Of a DNA stretch of 62,407 bases, positions 8,412 to 16,703 are shown one piece after another. Source of the DNA: Bacteroidia bacterium (GTDB taxonomy: Bacteria; Bacteroidota; Bacteroidia; Bacteroidales; UBA7960); NCBI GenBank assembly GCA_007695305.1, contig REEA01000125.1:1-62407 (forward strand), written 5' to 3'. The notes below the pieces were generated by a model that had not been told where the DNA came from, did not search any database, and worked only from the letters and a program-made list of their open reading frames with translations. A program made the position numbers and the translations under genes. Each line of letters opens with the position of its first letter. The first letter of the stretch is position 1.

Positions 8412-9365
8412 TTATCTGTTTTTTTCATTGGTTGGAATGGTTTCCTTTACAAATGAAATGGATCCGTCCATAACCCGTGTATGAACCTCCGCTTCCGGCC
8501 GGTGTTTTGCAAATTTAACAAGGTCTGCAAGCTTCAGGATGTTTTCTAAACGCTCTCTCAACAACTCTTTCTCCATGTATGCGGTTAAAACCGTCATGAC
8601 CTCACCGGTGGTCATTTCCATGGCGTTGATTTTATACCGTTTATGCAAATACATCCGCAAAATATCACTCAATTCAATGTAATATTGCTTCACCTTGCCT
8701 GATTGCCACAAGTTCTTCCTTCGGAGCGTCTCAAGGCTGGAAATGGCGGCAATGTGAGCAGGAACATCAGGTTTTTCCCAGATTGTTGGGGCTGCTTCTT
8801 TCGGTTTACGCTGTTTAAGCCACTTCAAAAGGAAAAACATGATGATGGCAGCAATGATCACCACTATGATCCATGGAACTACCTCCCGCCATGTTAAAGG
8901 CATCCCTATAATGGGTCTTATGTCTTTGTAAAGGTCTTCCATATCCACTTCAACACCCGATACCTGCAATAATTGGGGTCTGGTCTCAAACAGCATAGTA
9001 TCCGGATGATCAATGTGCATAAACCGTAAAGGTGGTATGGGATGGAACCCTTTCTCCCAGGATGTAACCGCGTGTTTCTGCCTGAGTGAAATAAGCCCGT
9101 CACCTTTATAAATAGTATCGGGCAGTCCAAAATGAACAACCTCAATGTTTTTTGTTATGGTATCGGAAATAGCAGGGAAAACGATAATACCTTCAGCCGG
9201 AGCTTCTATTTCAATGGTAAGTGTGGCATGCTGCCCGATAACAATTTCCTCGGGATTCAGCTCCACCCTTGCTTGCTGCGCTGCGACGTATCTTAGATCT
9301 GACATGTTTAACATGGCGACCGACAGCACAACGAAAGCACAAATTACCTTGAAACTCATCTTCAT
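8412..9365 (-). CDS. Unnamed membrane protein of the Bat operon
   Basis: This 317-aa protein begins with a signal peptide (VICAFVVLSVAMLNM) followed by a periplasmic beta-rich domain (about 30-165) with a BatD-like strand pattern (ARVELNPEEIVIGQHATLTIEIEAP). One membrane span lies at about 178-200 (VVPWIIVVIIAAIIMFFLLKWL). The cytoplasmic helical tail contains YIELSDILRMYLHKRYKINAMEMTTGEVM, a pattern shared with DUF4381-type proteins in Bat/MoxR operons. It sits between the DUF58 gene and batA, a conserved slot in Bacteroidota. It is probably a structural partner of the VWA proteins; I know of no assigned function. Confidence 0.7.
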   Translation of the reverse strand: MKMSFKVICAFVVLSVAMLNMSDLRYVAAQQARVELNPEEIVIGQHATLTIEIEAPAEGIIVFPAISDTITKNIEVVHFGLPDTIYKGDGLISLRQKHAVTSWEKGFHPIPPLRFMHIDHPDTMLFETRPQLLQVSGVEVDMEDLYKDIRPIIGMPLTWREVVPWIIVVIIAAIIMFFLLKWLKQRKPKEAAPTIWEKPDVPAHIAAISSLETLRRKNLWQSGKVKQYYIELSDILRMYLHKRYKINAMEMTTGEVMTVLTAYMEKELLRERLENILKLADLVKFAKHRPEAEVHTRVMDGSISFVKETIPTNEKNR

Positions 9366-9396
9366 AAAAACAAATTTAGCTTCATATCCTTTCTAA

Positions 9397-10269
9397 TCAA
9401 TGCTTGCTCCTCCGCTTAAACAATTGCATCAGTGGAGGCACATAATCCTGATTGGTGGGAATGACCACCTGATCAACCCCTGCCTTTGAAAGGGTCCATT
9501 TCAGAAAATCTTCGTGGTCCTCATTGTATAGCTGGATTCTCTTTTGTATTGCATTACTCGAAGTATCCAGCCAGAATATCTCACCGGTTTCAGCATGACG
9601 AAATTTCATCATGCCCAGTTTTGGCATGCTTGTTTCACGCTGATCATATACTCTTACACAGATCAAATCATGTTTTTTGGCCACGATCTGTAAAGCTTCT
9701 CCGAATTTTTTATCGTGAAAGTCGGATATGAGAAAAGCAACGGAGCGCTTTTTGATCACATTTCTCAGGTATTTTAATGCAACCCCGATATCAGTACCTT
9801 TGTGTTTTGGCCGAAAATCAAGAAGCTCCCTGATAATTCTCAATATATGCTGGCTTCCTTTCTTGGGAGGTATAAATTTCTCTATGATATCGCTGAAAAA
9901 AATAACCCCTACTTTGTCATTGTTGTTAATGGCAGAAAAGGCCAAAACCCCTGCAATTTCGGTAATGATCTGTTCTTTAAGCCGGCCTGTTGCCCCAAAA
10001 TGGTTAGAGCCACTCACATCAATGAGCAGCATCACTGTCATTTCTCTTTCTTCCTCAAAGACCTTTACATAGGGGTGGTTGAATCTCGCTGTAACATTCC
10101 AGTCAATATTTCGGATATCATCGCCGTAATAGTACTCCCTGACCTCGGTAAAAGCCATTCCACGGCCTTTAAAGGCACTGTTGTATTGCCCGGAAAACAA
10201 TTGCTTCGAGAGTCCTTTGGTTTTGATCTCGATTTTCCGAACTTTTTTCAGTAATTCTGTGGTTTCCAC
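9397..10269 (-). CDS. DUF58-family VWA-like protein
   Basis: This soluble 290-aa protein has the DUF58 signature (FKGRGMAFTEVREYYYGDDIRNIDWNVTARF cut into YYYGDDIRNIDWNVTARFNHPY) followed by a VWA-like fold with DVSGSNHFG as the metal-binding DxSxS. DUF58 proteins are almost always encoded next to MoxR ATPases and are thought to be the first client of the chaperone. It is the second gene of the operon, 90 bp downstream of moxR. No signal peptide or membrane segment is seen. Confidence 0.9.
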   Translation of the reverse strand: METTELLKKVRKIEIKTKGLSKQLFSGQYNSAFKGRGMAFTEVREYYYGDDIRNIDWNVTARFNHPYVKVFEEEREMTVMLLIDVSGSNHFGATGRLKEQIITEIAGVLAFSAINNNDKVGVIFFSDIIEKFIPPKKGSQHILRIIRELLDFRPKHKGTDIGVALKYLRNVIKKRSVAFLISDFHDKKFGEALQIVAKKHDLICVRVYDQRETSMPKLGMMKFRHAETGEIFWLDTSSNAIQKRIQLYNEDHEDFLKWTLSKAGVDQVVIPTNQDYVPPLMQLFKRRSKH

Positions 10270-10359
10270 TTTTTAACCGCTTATATAAATGTATGACATT
10301 TTTAAGATCATCTGACACATCAGGTTTCCCGAGGTATATCTCCCGGGATTTGACAGGGA

Positions 10360-11361
10360 TCAGGGGACTTCCACGTGGTTGAGGATATCATTGATGATAT
10401 CTTCGCTTGTGATGTTCTCCGCTTCTGCTTCATAGGTCAGACCGATGCGGTGTCGCAGAACATCATGACAAACCGCGCGGACATCTTCCGGAATCACATA
10501 GCCGCGCTGGCGGATAAATGCAAAAGCTTTGGCTGCAAGGGCCAGATTGATGGAAGCTCGTGGTGAACCTCCATAGCTGATTAGCGGAGTGAGTTTTTCC
10601 AGTTTGAAGCTTTCCGGGAACCGTGTGGCGAAGACAATATCTGTGATGTAATCTTCAATTTTTTCATCCAGGTAAACTTCACGAACCACATTTCTGGCCT
10701 TCATGATATCTGCGGGATCCACAACAGCTTTGGTGACCGGTAGTTCCTGTTGCATATTTTGCCTTAGAATCAGTTTTTCTTCGTCGCGTGATGGATATCC
10801 TATGATGATCTTCATCATAAAACGGTCTACCTGTGCCTCGGGCAGGGGATAGGTGCCTTCCTGTTCCAACGGGTTTTCGGTGGCAAGCACAAGAAAAGGT
10901 TCCTGCAGGATGTAGGTCTGGTCACCAATGGTGACCTGTCTTTCCTGCATAGCTTCAAGCAATGCACTTTGCACTTTAGCCGGTGCACGGTTAATTTCAT
11001 CGGCAAGAATGAAATTTGCGAAAATGGGACCTTTCCTGACAAGAAATTCCTCTGTTTTTTGACTATAGATCATGGTTCCAATCAGGTCGGCAGGTAGCAA
11101 GTCAGGCGTAAATTGTATCCGGCTGTAACGGGCCTTGATCGCCATTGCCAAAGATTTTATGGCCAGTGTTTTCGCCAGACCCGGCACTCCTTCCAGGAGG
11201 ATGTGCCCATTGGCCAGCAATCCGATCAGCATGCGATCCAGCATATCCTTCTGACCGATAATCACTTTTCTCATTTCCATCGTCAGCAGGTCAACAAATT
11301 TGCTCTCCTGCTGGATTTTTTCGTTCAGTTTACTGATATCCATTTCTGTTATTTGTTTCAA
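10360..11361 (-). CDS. MoxR-family AAA+ ATPase
   Basis: This 333-aa AAA+ protein has Walker A GVPGLAKT at residues 58-65, Walker B LADE at about 120-123, the MoxR sensor region (ATENPLEQEGTYPLPEAQVDRF) and the C-terminal lid with GGSPRASINLALAAKAFAF. MoxR ATPases act as chaperones that assemble or activate VWA-domain complexes, here BatA/BatB and the DUF58 protein. It is the first gene of the eight-gene minus-strand operon. A -7-like box TATTTTTG (11378 to 11371 on the minus strand) would place transcription almost on ATG 11361, so ATG 11343 (MDISKLNEKIQ) is a possible alternative start. Confidence 0.92.
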   Translation of the reverse strand: MKQITEMDISKLNEKIQQESKFVDLLTMEMRKVIIGQKDMLDRMLIGLLANGHILLEGVPGLAKTLAIKSLAMAIKARYSRIQFTPDLLPADLIGTMIYSQKTEEFLVRKGPIFANFILADEINRAPAKVQSALLEAMQERQVTIGDQTYILQEPFLVLATENPLEQEGTYPLPEAQVDRFMMKIIIGYPSRDEEKLILRQNMQQELPVTKAVVDPADIMKARNVVREVYLDEKIEDYITDIVFATRFPESFKLEKLTPLISYGGSPRASINLALAAKAFAFIRQRGYVIPEDVRAVCHDVLRHRIGLTYEAEAENITSEDIINDILNHVEVP

Positions 11362-11492
11362 TTTTCAACGCAAAAATATTCATAGCACGCAAAATAGTCT
11401 TTTATTTTCTCGTTAAATAATGTTAAAGCACTGATAATCAAATAGTATTTCAGTATTTAACATTTTTTATGATTTTTTTTCTGGTTTAATGC

Positions 11493-11550
11493 TTGCCAAT
11501 TAAAAAGAATGGTATACATTTGTAGTGTATTAGTATTGTAGAACACCATA
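11493..11550 (+). promoter_or_regulatory. Promoter with possible GntR operator
   Basis: A canonical Bacteroidota promoter is present: TTG at 11493-11495, a spacer of exactly 19 bases, then TACATTTG at 11515-11522. Just downstream the sequence AGTGTA (11524-11529), 12 bases, then AACACC (11542-11547) is a weak inverted repeat overlapping the expected start of transcription. This is where a YtrA-type GntR repressor, encoded third in this operon, could bind. The promoter is well supported; the operator is a guess. A second, stronger inverted repeat, AATGTTAAA (11419-11427) and TTTAACATT (11456-11464), lies between the divergent moxR and ABC operons. Confidence 0.7.
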
Positions 11551-11562
11551 ACATTATGAAAG

Positions 11563-12399
11563 ATGGTAAACATTGAGAACTTAAGTTTTGGTTACACGAG
11601 GAAACAGAGCTTGTTTAACCAATTGATGCTAGCCCTTGAACCCGGCCATATTTATGGTTTACTGGGGAGAAATGGAGCAGGCAAAACTACCTTGTTAAAA
11701 GTGATTGCCGGTTTGGTATTTCCCCGCGAGGGGGTTTCAAAAGTAGCCGGTTTTGAATCACGGAACCGCGTACCTGAATATTTGGAGGACATTTGTTTTA
11801 TCCCTGAGGAGTATCATTTGCCATCCATTCGTATCAGCAGGTATGTCTCGCTAAATGCGCCTTTTTATAAGCGCTTTGACCATGAAAAACTGTCATGGCT
11901 GATGAAAGAGTTCCAGTTAAATCCGGAACATAAATTACATCAGCTTTCTTTCGGCCAGAAAAAGAAATTTTTGCTGGCATTCGGATTGTCCACTTCAGCG
12001 CGTCTGATGCTCATGGACGAGCCCACCAACGGACTGGATATCCCTTCGAAAAGTCAGTTTCGCAGGGTTATTGCAGCATCTCTTACCGAAGAGCAAAGTG
12101 TGGTCATATCAACACACCAGGTTCGGGATCTTGAGACCCTGATTGATCCAATCATCATTATTGATGAAGGAAAAATCATTTTTCAGAAAAGTCTGGCGGA
12201 AATATCCAATTCTCTTGCTTTTGAAACAGTAGAGGAGATCAAGGAAAACGTTCAGCCCATTTATTTTGAAGAAGCCCTGGGTGGTTACACGACCATCATG
12301 CCCAATACAAAAGGCAAAGATACCAAGATGGATTTGGAACTGCTTTTTAACGGTGTGATTGCCAACACAAAAGGAATCAATCAAGCATTTAAATCTTAA
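11563..12399 (+). CDS. ABC transporter ATP-binding protein
   Basis: This 278-aa ATPase has Walker A GRNGAGKTT at about residues 35-43, the signature LSFGQKKK, Walker B LMLMDEPTNGLD and the H-loop histidine in STHQVRDLE. The C-terminal ~60 residues are an accessory extension. It forms an operon with a six-span membrane protein (6 bp downstream), a GntR regulator and a GIN-domain protein. This layout is typical of YtrA-type GntR/ABC systems, which respond to cell-envelope stress or peptide antibiotics in other bacteria. The substrate is not known here. Confidence 0.9.
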   Translation: MVNIENLSFGYTRKQSLFNQLMLALEPGHIYGLLGRNGAGKTTLLKVIAGLVFPREGVSKVAGFESRNRVPEYLEDICFIPEEYHLPSIRISRYVSLNAPFYKRFDHEKLSWLMKEFQLNPEHKLHQLSFGQKKKFLLAFGLSTSARLMLMDEPTNGLDIPSKSQFRRVIAASLTEEQSVVISTHQVRDLETLIDPIIIIDEGKIIFQKSLAEISNSLAFETVEEIKENVQPIYFEEALGGYTTIMPNTKGKDTKMDLELLFNGVIANTKGINQAFKS

Positions 12400-12405
12400 G
12401 TACAA

Positions 12406-13173
12406 ATGAAAACTAATAATATATTCTCTTTCAGACGATTATATCTGTTGTTAAGACGACAAATATTATCCAATGCCATGTCATTACTCATAGCTTTTGG
12501 AGCTGTTGCGGGTGCAATGCTGGTCGTTACTCTGCTGAGCGGTTTTCTCCAACCACAGGAGGTCAGCAATCTCACCGGCTTGTATTTAACGGTAATGTTT
12601 ATCGGTGGATTTGTTTTTACCAGCAATATATATGCTGAGTTGCACCATCCGCAGCGCAGTTATCAGTACCTGACCCTTCCTGTTTCAAACACGGAAAGAC
12701 TTGCAGGTGCCTGGGCAATATCTGCGGTATTGTTTCCACTGGTATCAGTGTTGGCTATGGCTCTTATTGTATTGATAGCCAATTTGGTGCTAAACATCAT
12801 CATGAACGTTTCACCATTCTATTCCGTATTTACCGGGGGCACCTGGACCGCAGTTAAAATATACGTGGTTACTCAATCCATGTTTCTTGCAGGCGCAGCC
12901 TATTTTAGCAAAAACAATTTTTTGAAAACCGTATTGACATTGTTTGTGGCTTCAATGATACTGCAATTCGTCTTTGCCATTGCAGCGTGGCTGATCCTTT
13001 CGCCTTTGGATCCGGGTCCGGGATTTTCCATGCAGATGCAGCACATGACGCCGCAACTCGAGCAACTCATTCTAACTTATATTCCTAATACAGCCAAGGT
13101 TGTTTTCTGGTATTTGTGGGCACCATTTTTTCTGGTAATAACCTGGTTCAGCTTAAAAGAAAGGCAGGTGTAA
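12406..13173 (+). CDS. ABC transporter permease-like membrane protein
   Basis: This 255-aa hydrophobic protein has about six predicted membrane segments (around residues 22-45, 60-80, 105-130, 150-165, 178-200 and 232-250). It begins 6 bp after the ATPase gene and ends 2 bp before the GntR gene, so it is its membrane partner. Sequence similarity to named permeases is weak; the call rests on topology and gene order. The segment YLTLPVSNTERLAGAWAIS resembles the conserved loop of ABC-2-type permeases of Bacteroidota. Confidence 0.75.
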   Translation: MKTNNIFSFRRLYLLLRRQILSNAMSLLIAFGAVAGAMLVVTLLSGFLQPQEVSNLTGLYLTVMFIGGFVFTSNIYAELHHPQRSYQYLTLPVSNTERLAGAWAISAVLFPLVSVLAMALIVLIANLVLNIIMNVSPFYSVFTGGTWTAVKIYVVTQSMFLAGAAYFSKNNFLKTVLTLFVASMILQFVFAIAAWLILSPLDPGPGFSMQMQHMTPQLEQLILTYIPNTAKVVFWYLWAPFFLVITWFSLKERQV

Positions 13174-13175
13174 CT

Positions 13176-13559
13176 ATGGAATTTAACGACAGCCAGGCAA
13201 TATATCTGCAAATTGCAGATTACATTTGCGACCGGATAATAAAAAGACACTGGAAAGAGGGAGAAAAGATACCTTCCATAAGGGATACAGCTGTTTTAAT
13301 GGAAGTAAACCCCAACACTGTAGTGAGAACATTCAACTTCCTGCAAGACAAGGGAATCATATTCAACAAGCGAGGACTCGGTTACTTCGTAGCCGAAAAC
13401 GGATTCAAAAAGACGATGGCATTTAAAAAGGAAAACTTTATCAATGAAGACCTGCCAAAGGTATTTCATACGATGGACGTTTTAAAAATGCGCACATCCG
13501 ACCTTGAAGATTATTACGCTTCCTACAAAGAACAAATCATCAAAGAACAAACATCTTAA
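13176..13559 (+). CDS. GntR-family transcriptional regulator (YtrA type)
   Basis: This 127-aa regulator starts at ATG 13176. A longer frame beginning at 13116 would overlap the permease by 58 bases and adds no recognisable sequence. The winged helix-turn-helix covers about residues 8-75 (IYLQIADYICDRIIKRHWKEGEKIPSIRD, then VNPNTVVRTFNFLQDKGI). The remaining ~50 residues form the short helical effector/dimerisation tail of the YtrA subfamily. It probably represses its own operon in the absence of a signal. The signal cannot be inferred from the sequence. Confidence 0.9.
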   Translation: MEFNDSQAIYLQIADYICDRIIKRHWKEGEKIPSIRDTAVLMEVNPNTVVRTFNFLQDKGIIFNKRGLGYFVAENGFKKTMAFKKENFINEDLPKVFHTMDVLKMRTSDLEDYYASYKEQIIKEQTS

Positions 13560-13569
13560 AAATAATACT

Positions 13570-14361
13570 ATGAGAACAACCAATAAAATTCTTATTTCTG
13601 CCTTTGGCATTGTCCTCTTATTTGTCATCATCGCACTTTTATATATCCGGATCAATCTAACTTTGGAAACGGTTGAAGGAAGTGGCAACGTCATAATAGA
13701 GAGGAGGGAGGTTGCCGAATTCCAGCGTATAGATGTAAGAGGGAATATTCGTTTGCACATTTCTCAGGGAGATGAAAACTCCATGTCCATAGAAGCTGAT
13801 GATAACCTTGTTGAACTGGTGATAGCGAAGCAGGATCAGGATAAGCTTTATCTATATCTTGCAAAGGGCATTCATAAAGATGCAACCATGAATATTTCTT
13901 TACAAATAAAGCAGTTAACGGAACTTAATGTGTCGGCAGGTACCCGCGTATTTGCCAATGACACCATTCGCGGGGTTTCTCTAAAGCATGTTTTGCAGGC
14001 AGGTTCAGAAAGCAATCTGACGCTGGAATATGAGAATATGAATCTTTTGGTACAAGCTGGCGGTATCAGTAATTTATCGGGTAGCGTAAGTCATGCATCA
14101 GTTTCCAGTTTAGCCGGTGCCATCATCAACGCGCAGAAACTGGAAGTTGAAAATCTGGAGATTAACGGCAGGGCTGGCTCCATCAATACTTTTCACGTTA
14201 CCGGAACCATTTCGGGCAGAGCAAGAAATGGGGCCATCGTAAACTACACTGGTGAACCTGATCTGAAAGATTTCAGATCAGAACGTGGAGGCCTGATCCA
14301 GATAAGCGTGGAGGGAGAGGAAATATTTCCAAATACATTCGGTTTACCTGAATATGAATGA
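13570..14361 (+). CDS. GIN/DUF2807-domain exported adhesin-like protein
   Basis: This 263-aa protein starts at ATG 13570, 10 bp after the GntR stop; an overlapping longer frame from 13504 is a shadow. It has one N-terminal membrane or signal segment (ISAFGIVLLFVIIALLYIR) and then a repetitive beta-strand domain (about 50-250) with the GIN/DUF2807 hallmark VEGSGNVIIERREVAEFQRIDV, cut here into GSGNVIIERREVAEF and later short strands. Such domains form right-handed beta-helix-like solenoids. It ends the GntR-ABC operon, which suggests an envelope role. The function is unknown. Confidence 0.8.
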   Translation: MRTTNKILISAFGIVLLFVIIALLYIRINLTLETVEGSGNVIIERREVAEFQRIDVRGNIRLHISQGDENSMSIEADDNLVELVIAKQDQDKLYLYLAKGIHKDATMNISLQIKQLTELNVSAGTRVFANDTIRGVSLKHVLQAGSESNLTLEYENMNLLVQAGGISNLSGSVSHASVSSLAGAIINAQKLEVENLEINGRAGSINTFHVTGTISGRARNGAIVNYTGEPDLKDFRSERGGLIQISVEGEEIFPNTFGLPEYE

Positions 14362-14418
14362 AATCTTTCGGGTAAAGCATAAAAATGTTTAAGTTTGAGG
14401 CATATTTATCTGATAGGT

Positions 14419-15144
14419 ATGCCAGACTGGAAACGTTATTGCAAAAAGTGCCTTGCCTTTGCCGGCATTGACCTGACAAAGAATATGGCGTATGATCGCC
14501 TTACCCTGAGGATTTTAAAAAGTAAGCTTGACAGCAAATCAAACTGCATTGATATCGGCTGCCACGATGGGGAGGTGCTTAAACAAATGATTAAATTATC
14601 GCCGGCAGGGAGGCACTATGCTTTCGAACCCATACCAGAATACTATGAACTGCTTTTAGGGCTATACGGCAACCGGGTTACTGTGTTGCCGTTTGCCTTA
14701 TCAGACAGGAATGGCATCACAGCATTTCATTATGTTCGTAACGCACCGGCATACAGCGGTTTACGGCAAAGAAAATATGCTACATCTGATCCTGATATTC
14801 AACGAATTGAAGTGGAAACACGCCGGTTGGACGATGTAATTCCCACAGATACGGATATAGATTTCATAAAAATAGATGTGGAAGGTGCTGAATTCCTGGT
14901 TTTACAAGGAGCCAAAGATTTAATAAAGCGATGTAAACCGATGATCATATTTGAGTTTGGGTTGGGAGCCAGCGATTATTATCAAACAAAACCTACAGAC
15001 TTATATTATTTCCTTGTAGAGGAATCAGGTATGCAAATATCGTTGCTTCAAGATTATCTTGCGAATAAAAAAGCACTGGAACCGGATAGTTTTCTTAAAT
15101 GCTATCATAACAGGACTGAGTATTATTTTATAGCACATCCATAA
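14419..15144 (+). CDS. FkbM-family SAM-dependent methyltransferase
   Basis: This 241-aa protein (from ATG 14419) has the SAM-binding motif CIDIGCHDGEVLKQMIK, the acidic strand YAFEPIPEYYELL, and the FkbM signature DFIKIDVEGAEFLVLQGA with IIFEFGLG near the end. FkbM enzymes O-methylate sugars or polyketides. An in-frame TTG at 14395 could extend the protein by eight residues. An ATG at 14385 opens a different frame that stops after 28 codons, so it is not the start. It stands alone between operons, with no glycan cluster nearby to indicate its substrate. Confidence 0.85.
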   Translation: MPDWKRYCKKCLAFAGIDLTKNMAYDRLTLRILKSKLDSKSNCIDIGCHDGEVLKQMIKLSPAGRHYAFEPIPEYYELLLGLYGNRVTVLPFALSDRNGITAFHYVRNAPAYSGLRQRKYATSDPDIQRIEVETRRLDDVIPTDTDIDFIKIDVEGAEFLVLQGAKDLIKRCKPMIIFEFGLGASDYYQTKPTDLYYFLVEESGMQISLLQDYLANKKALEPDSFLKCYHNRTEYYFIAHP

Positions 15145-15293
15145 TGCTATATCAATGCTTCTTTAACTTGCCTGAGTCTTTTGTCGCTGATCATTCGCTG
15201 AAGATTATGATTTCATAATTTTCACAAATGTCTTATATCATGATCATACGTGAAACGACCCTTTTGTTTTATAATTAATATTATGTTAAATAG

Positions 15294-15335
15294 CATTTAT
15301 AAAAAAGGCAGGGCGAATGTTTACACTGCCCTGCC
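15294..15335 (-). terminator. Intrinsic terminator of the TPR gene
   Basis: On the minus strand, an 8-bp GC-rich stem (GGCAGGGC at 15335-15328 paired with GCCCTGCC at 15314-15307) with a 13-base loop is followed by a T-run. It lies about 50 bp past the stop of the minus-strand TPR gene. The rest of 15145-15383 holds no gene that I can see. Confidence 0.8.
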
Positions 15336-15383
15336 CTGCGCTTTATCTATATGTTGCGATATTTGGTATTGTTGAATGAATTC

Positions 15384-16598
15384 TTACTCCTCTTCACCGA
15401 AATACTTAAGATACAGTCCTTCTATTTCCTTAAGTTTATCCGGTTGATTGGTACGGGCGTATAATTCAACCAGTGAGATGAGCACAGTTCTGTAGAATTC
15501 ATGGTCTTCTTCAATCATTTCCAGTGCTTGTTGCAGATAAGGTTCTGCATCAAGCCATATTTTCCGGATCTCCTTTTCATCCTCTTCATATTGAGCAAAG
15601 TCGTGGGTTGCTCTCAGCCTTTCTTCTGCTTCTTCAAAAAGGCGCAATCCTTTGTTAAAATGCAAAGCGCCCAGGTTAAACATGGCGTCAAAATAATTCG
15701 GATCTATCTCAAGGGCTTGTTTATAAGCGCTTATGGCTTCCTGAAAGGCAAATTCCCTTTTTTCAGCTGGATAGAGCGTATCCTGGGCCATCTGGTCGTA
15801 ATTGGCAGCCAAAGCAAAATAGAGTACCGGATTATCAGGATCTTTTTCAATGGCAATATCAAGTATTTTTTCGGCCCTGTTTAGATCTCCTGTAAAGATG
15901 TGGATATTTGCTTCGGTAAAGATAAGTTCAAGGTCGTCCGGATATCGTTCCCTTCCTTCTTCCACATATTTGGTGCCGCTTGCTGTATCGCCAAGGAAAA
16001 GGGAAATATTAGCCAGGGATGCATACAAAAACGGTTGGTCGTATTGCATATCTCTCAACCTGATGTACAGATCCAATGCTTTGTCGTATTGCTGTCCCAG
16101 CTCTGCAGAGAGTGCTGCATTATACAGCGTTGTTGTATCCTGAGCTTCAAATGTTTTTCCTATTTCATAAGCCCGCAGGAAATAATCGCTGGCTTCTCCC
16201 CAGTTTTGCTGGTTGTATTTATCCACACCTTGATTGAAGACCATTTCCGATAAAAACAACATATTTTGTTGTATCTGTATCCAATGCTGGTTGTCTGTAT
16301 CCAGTTCCACTGCTTTTATCATTGCTTCATCGGCTTTATCTACAGGGTTTTCCACGAGCTCCCTGTATTCAGGGTTATCAGTAATGGCAATTTGCAGATA
16401 CAAGCGTGCCTTTAGCAGCCAGAATTCGGGATCTTCAAAAACCTCTTCGTGTTCCATTGCTGCTTGCAGATTTTCAAGGGCACTGGCGAGGTTTCCCCTG
16501 TCAATACTGCGATCTGCACGTCTCATGTCCCTACCCTGCGCGTATAGAACGGAGGTTGAGAACAGAACAACTATGAAAAAAACTACTGTGCGTTTCAT
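15384..16598 (-). CDS. Exported TPR-repeat protein
   Basis: This 404-aa protein has a signal peptide (VVFFIVVLFSTSVLYAQG) and then consecutive TPR motifs through almost the whole chain, for example NLASALENLQAAMEHEE, ALDLYIRLRDMQYDQPFLYA, AEKILDIAIEKDPDNPVLYFAL and AISAYKQALEIDPNYFDAMFNLG. It is probably a periplasmic scaffold protein. It has its own canonical promoter (16683-16654) and terminator (15335-15294), so it is a single-gene unit. I cannot assign a partner or pathway. Confidence 0.8.
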   Translation of the reverse strand: MKRTVVFFIVVLFSTSVLYAQGRDMRRADRSIDRGNLASALENLQAAMEHEEVFEDPEFWLLKARLYLQIAITDNPEYRELVENPVDKADEAMIKAVELDTDNQHWIQIQQNMLFLSEMVFNQGVDKYNQQNWGEASDYFLRAYEIGKTFEAQDTTTLYNAALSAELGQQYDKALDLYIRLRDMQYDQPFLYASLANISLFLGDTASGTKYVEEGRERYPDDLELIFTEANIHIFTGDLNRAEKILDIAIEKDPDNPVLYFALAANYDQMAQDTLYPAEKREFAFQEAISAYKQALEIDPNYFDAMFNLGALHFNKGLRLFEEAEERLRATHDFAQYEEDEKEIRKIWLDAEPYLQQALEMIEEDHEFYRTVLISLVELYARTNQPDKLKEIEGLYLKYFGEEE

Positions 16599-16653
16599 TG
16601 GATTAAATTTTGGTTAAAATTAAGATTTGCTTTTTGGGTGATGGTATGCAAGG

Positions 16654-16683
16654 CAAAATTAAAAATTATTTCAAAAAATGCAA
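16654..16683 (-). promoter_or_regulatory. Promoter of the TPR gene
   Basis: Read on the minus strand: TTG at 16683-16681, exactly 19 bases, then TAATTTTG at 16661-16654, a full match to TTG-N19-TAnnTTTG. Predicted transcription start is near 16647, giving a leader of about 50 bases before ATG 16598. It lies in the ~105-bp gap after gyrA. Confidence 0.7.
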
Positions 16684-16703
16684 CAGATTTGATAAACTTG
16701 TGA

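Noticed and set aside
14385-14471. ATG at 14385 as start of the FkbM gene
   Set aside because: That frame stops after 28 codons and is not the frame of the methyltransferase domain; a frameshift is possible but not needed because ATG 14419 or TTG 14395 is in frame.
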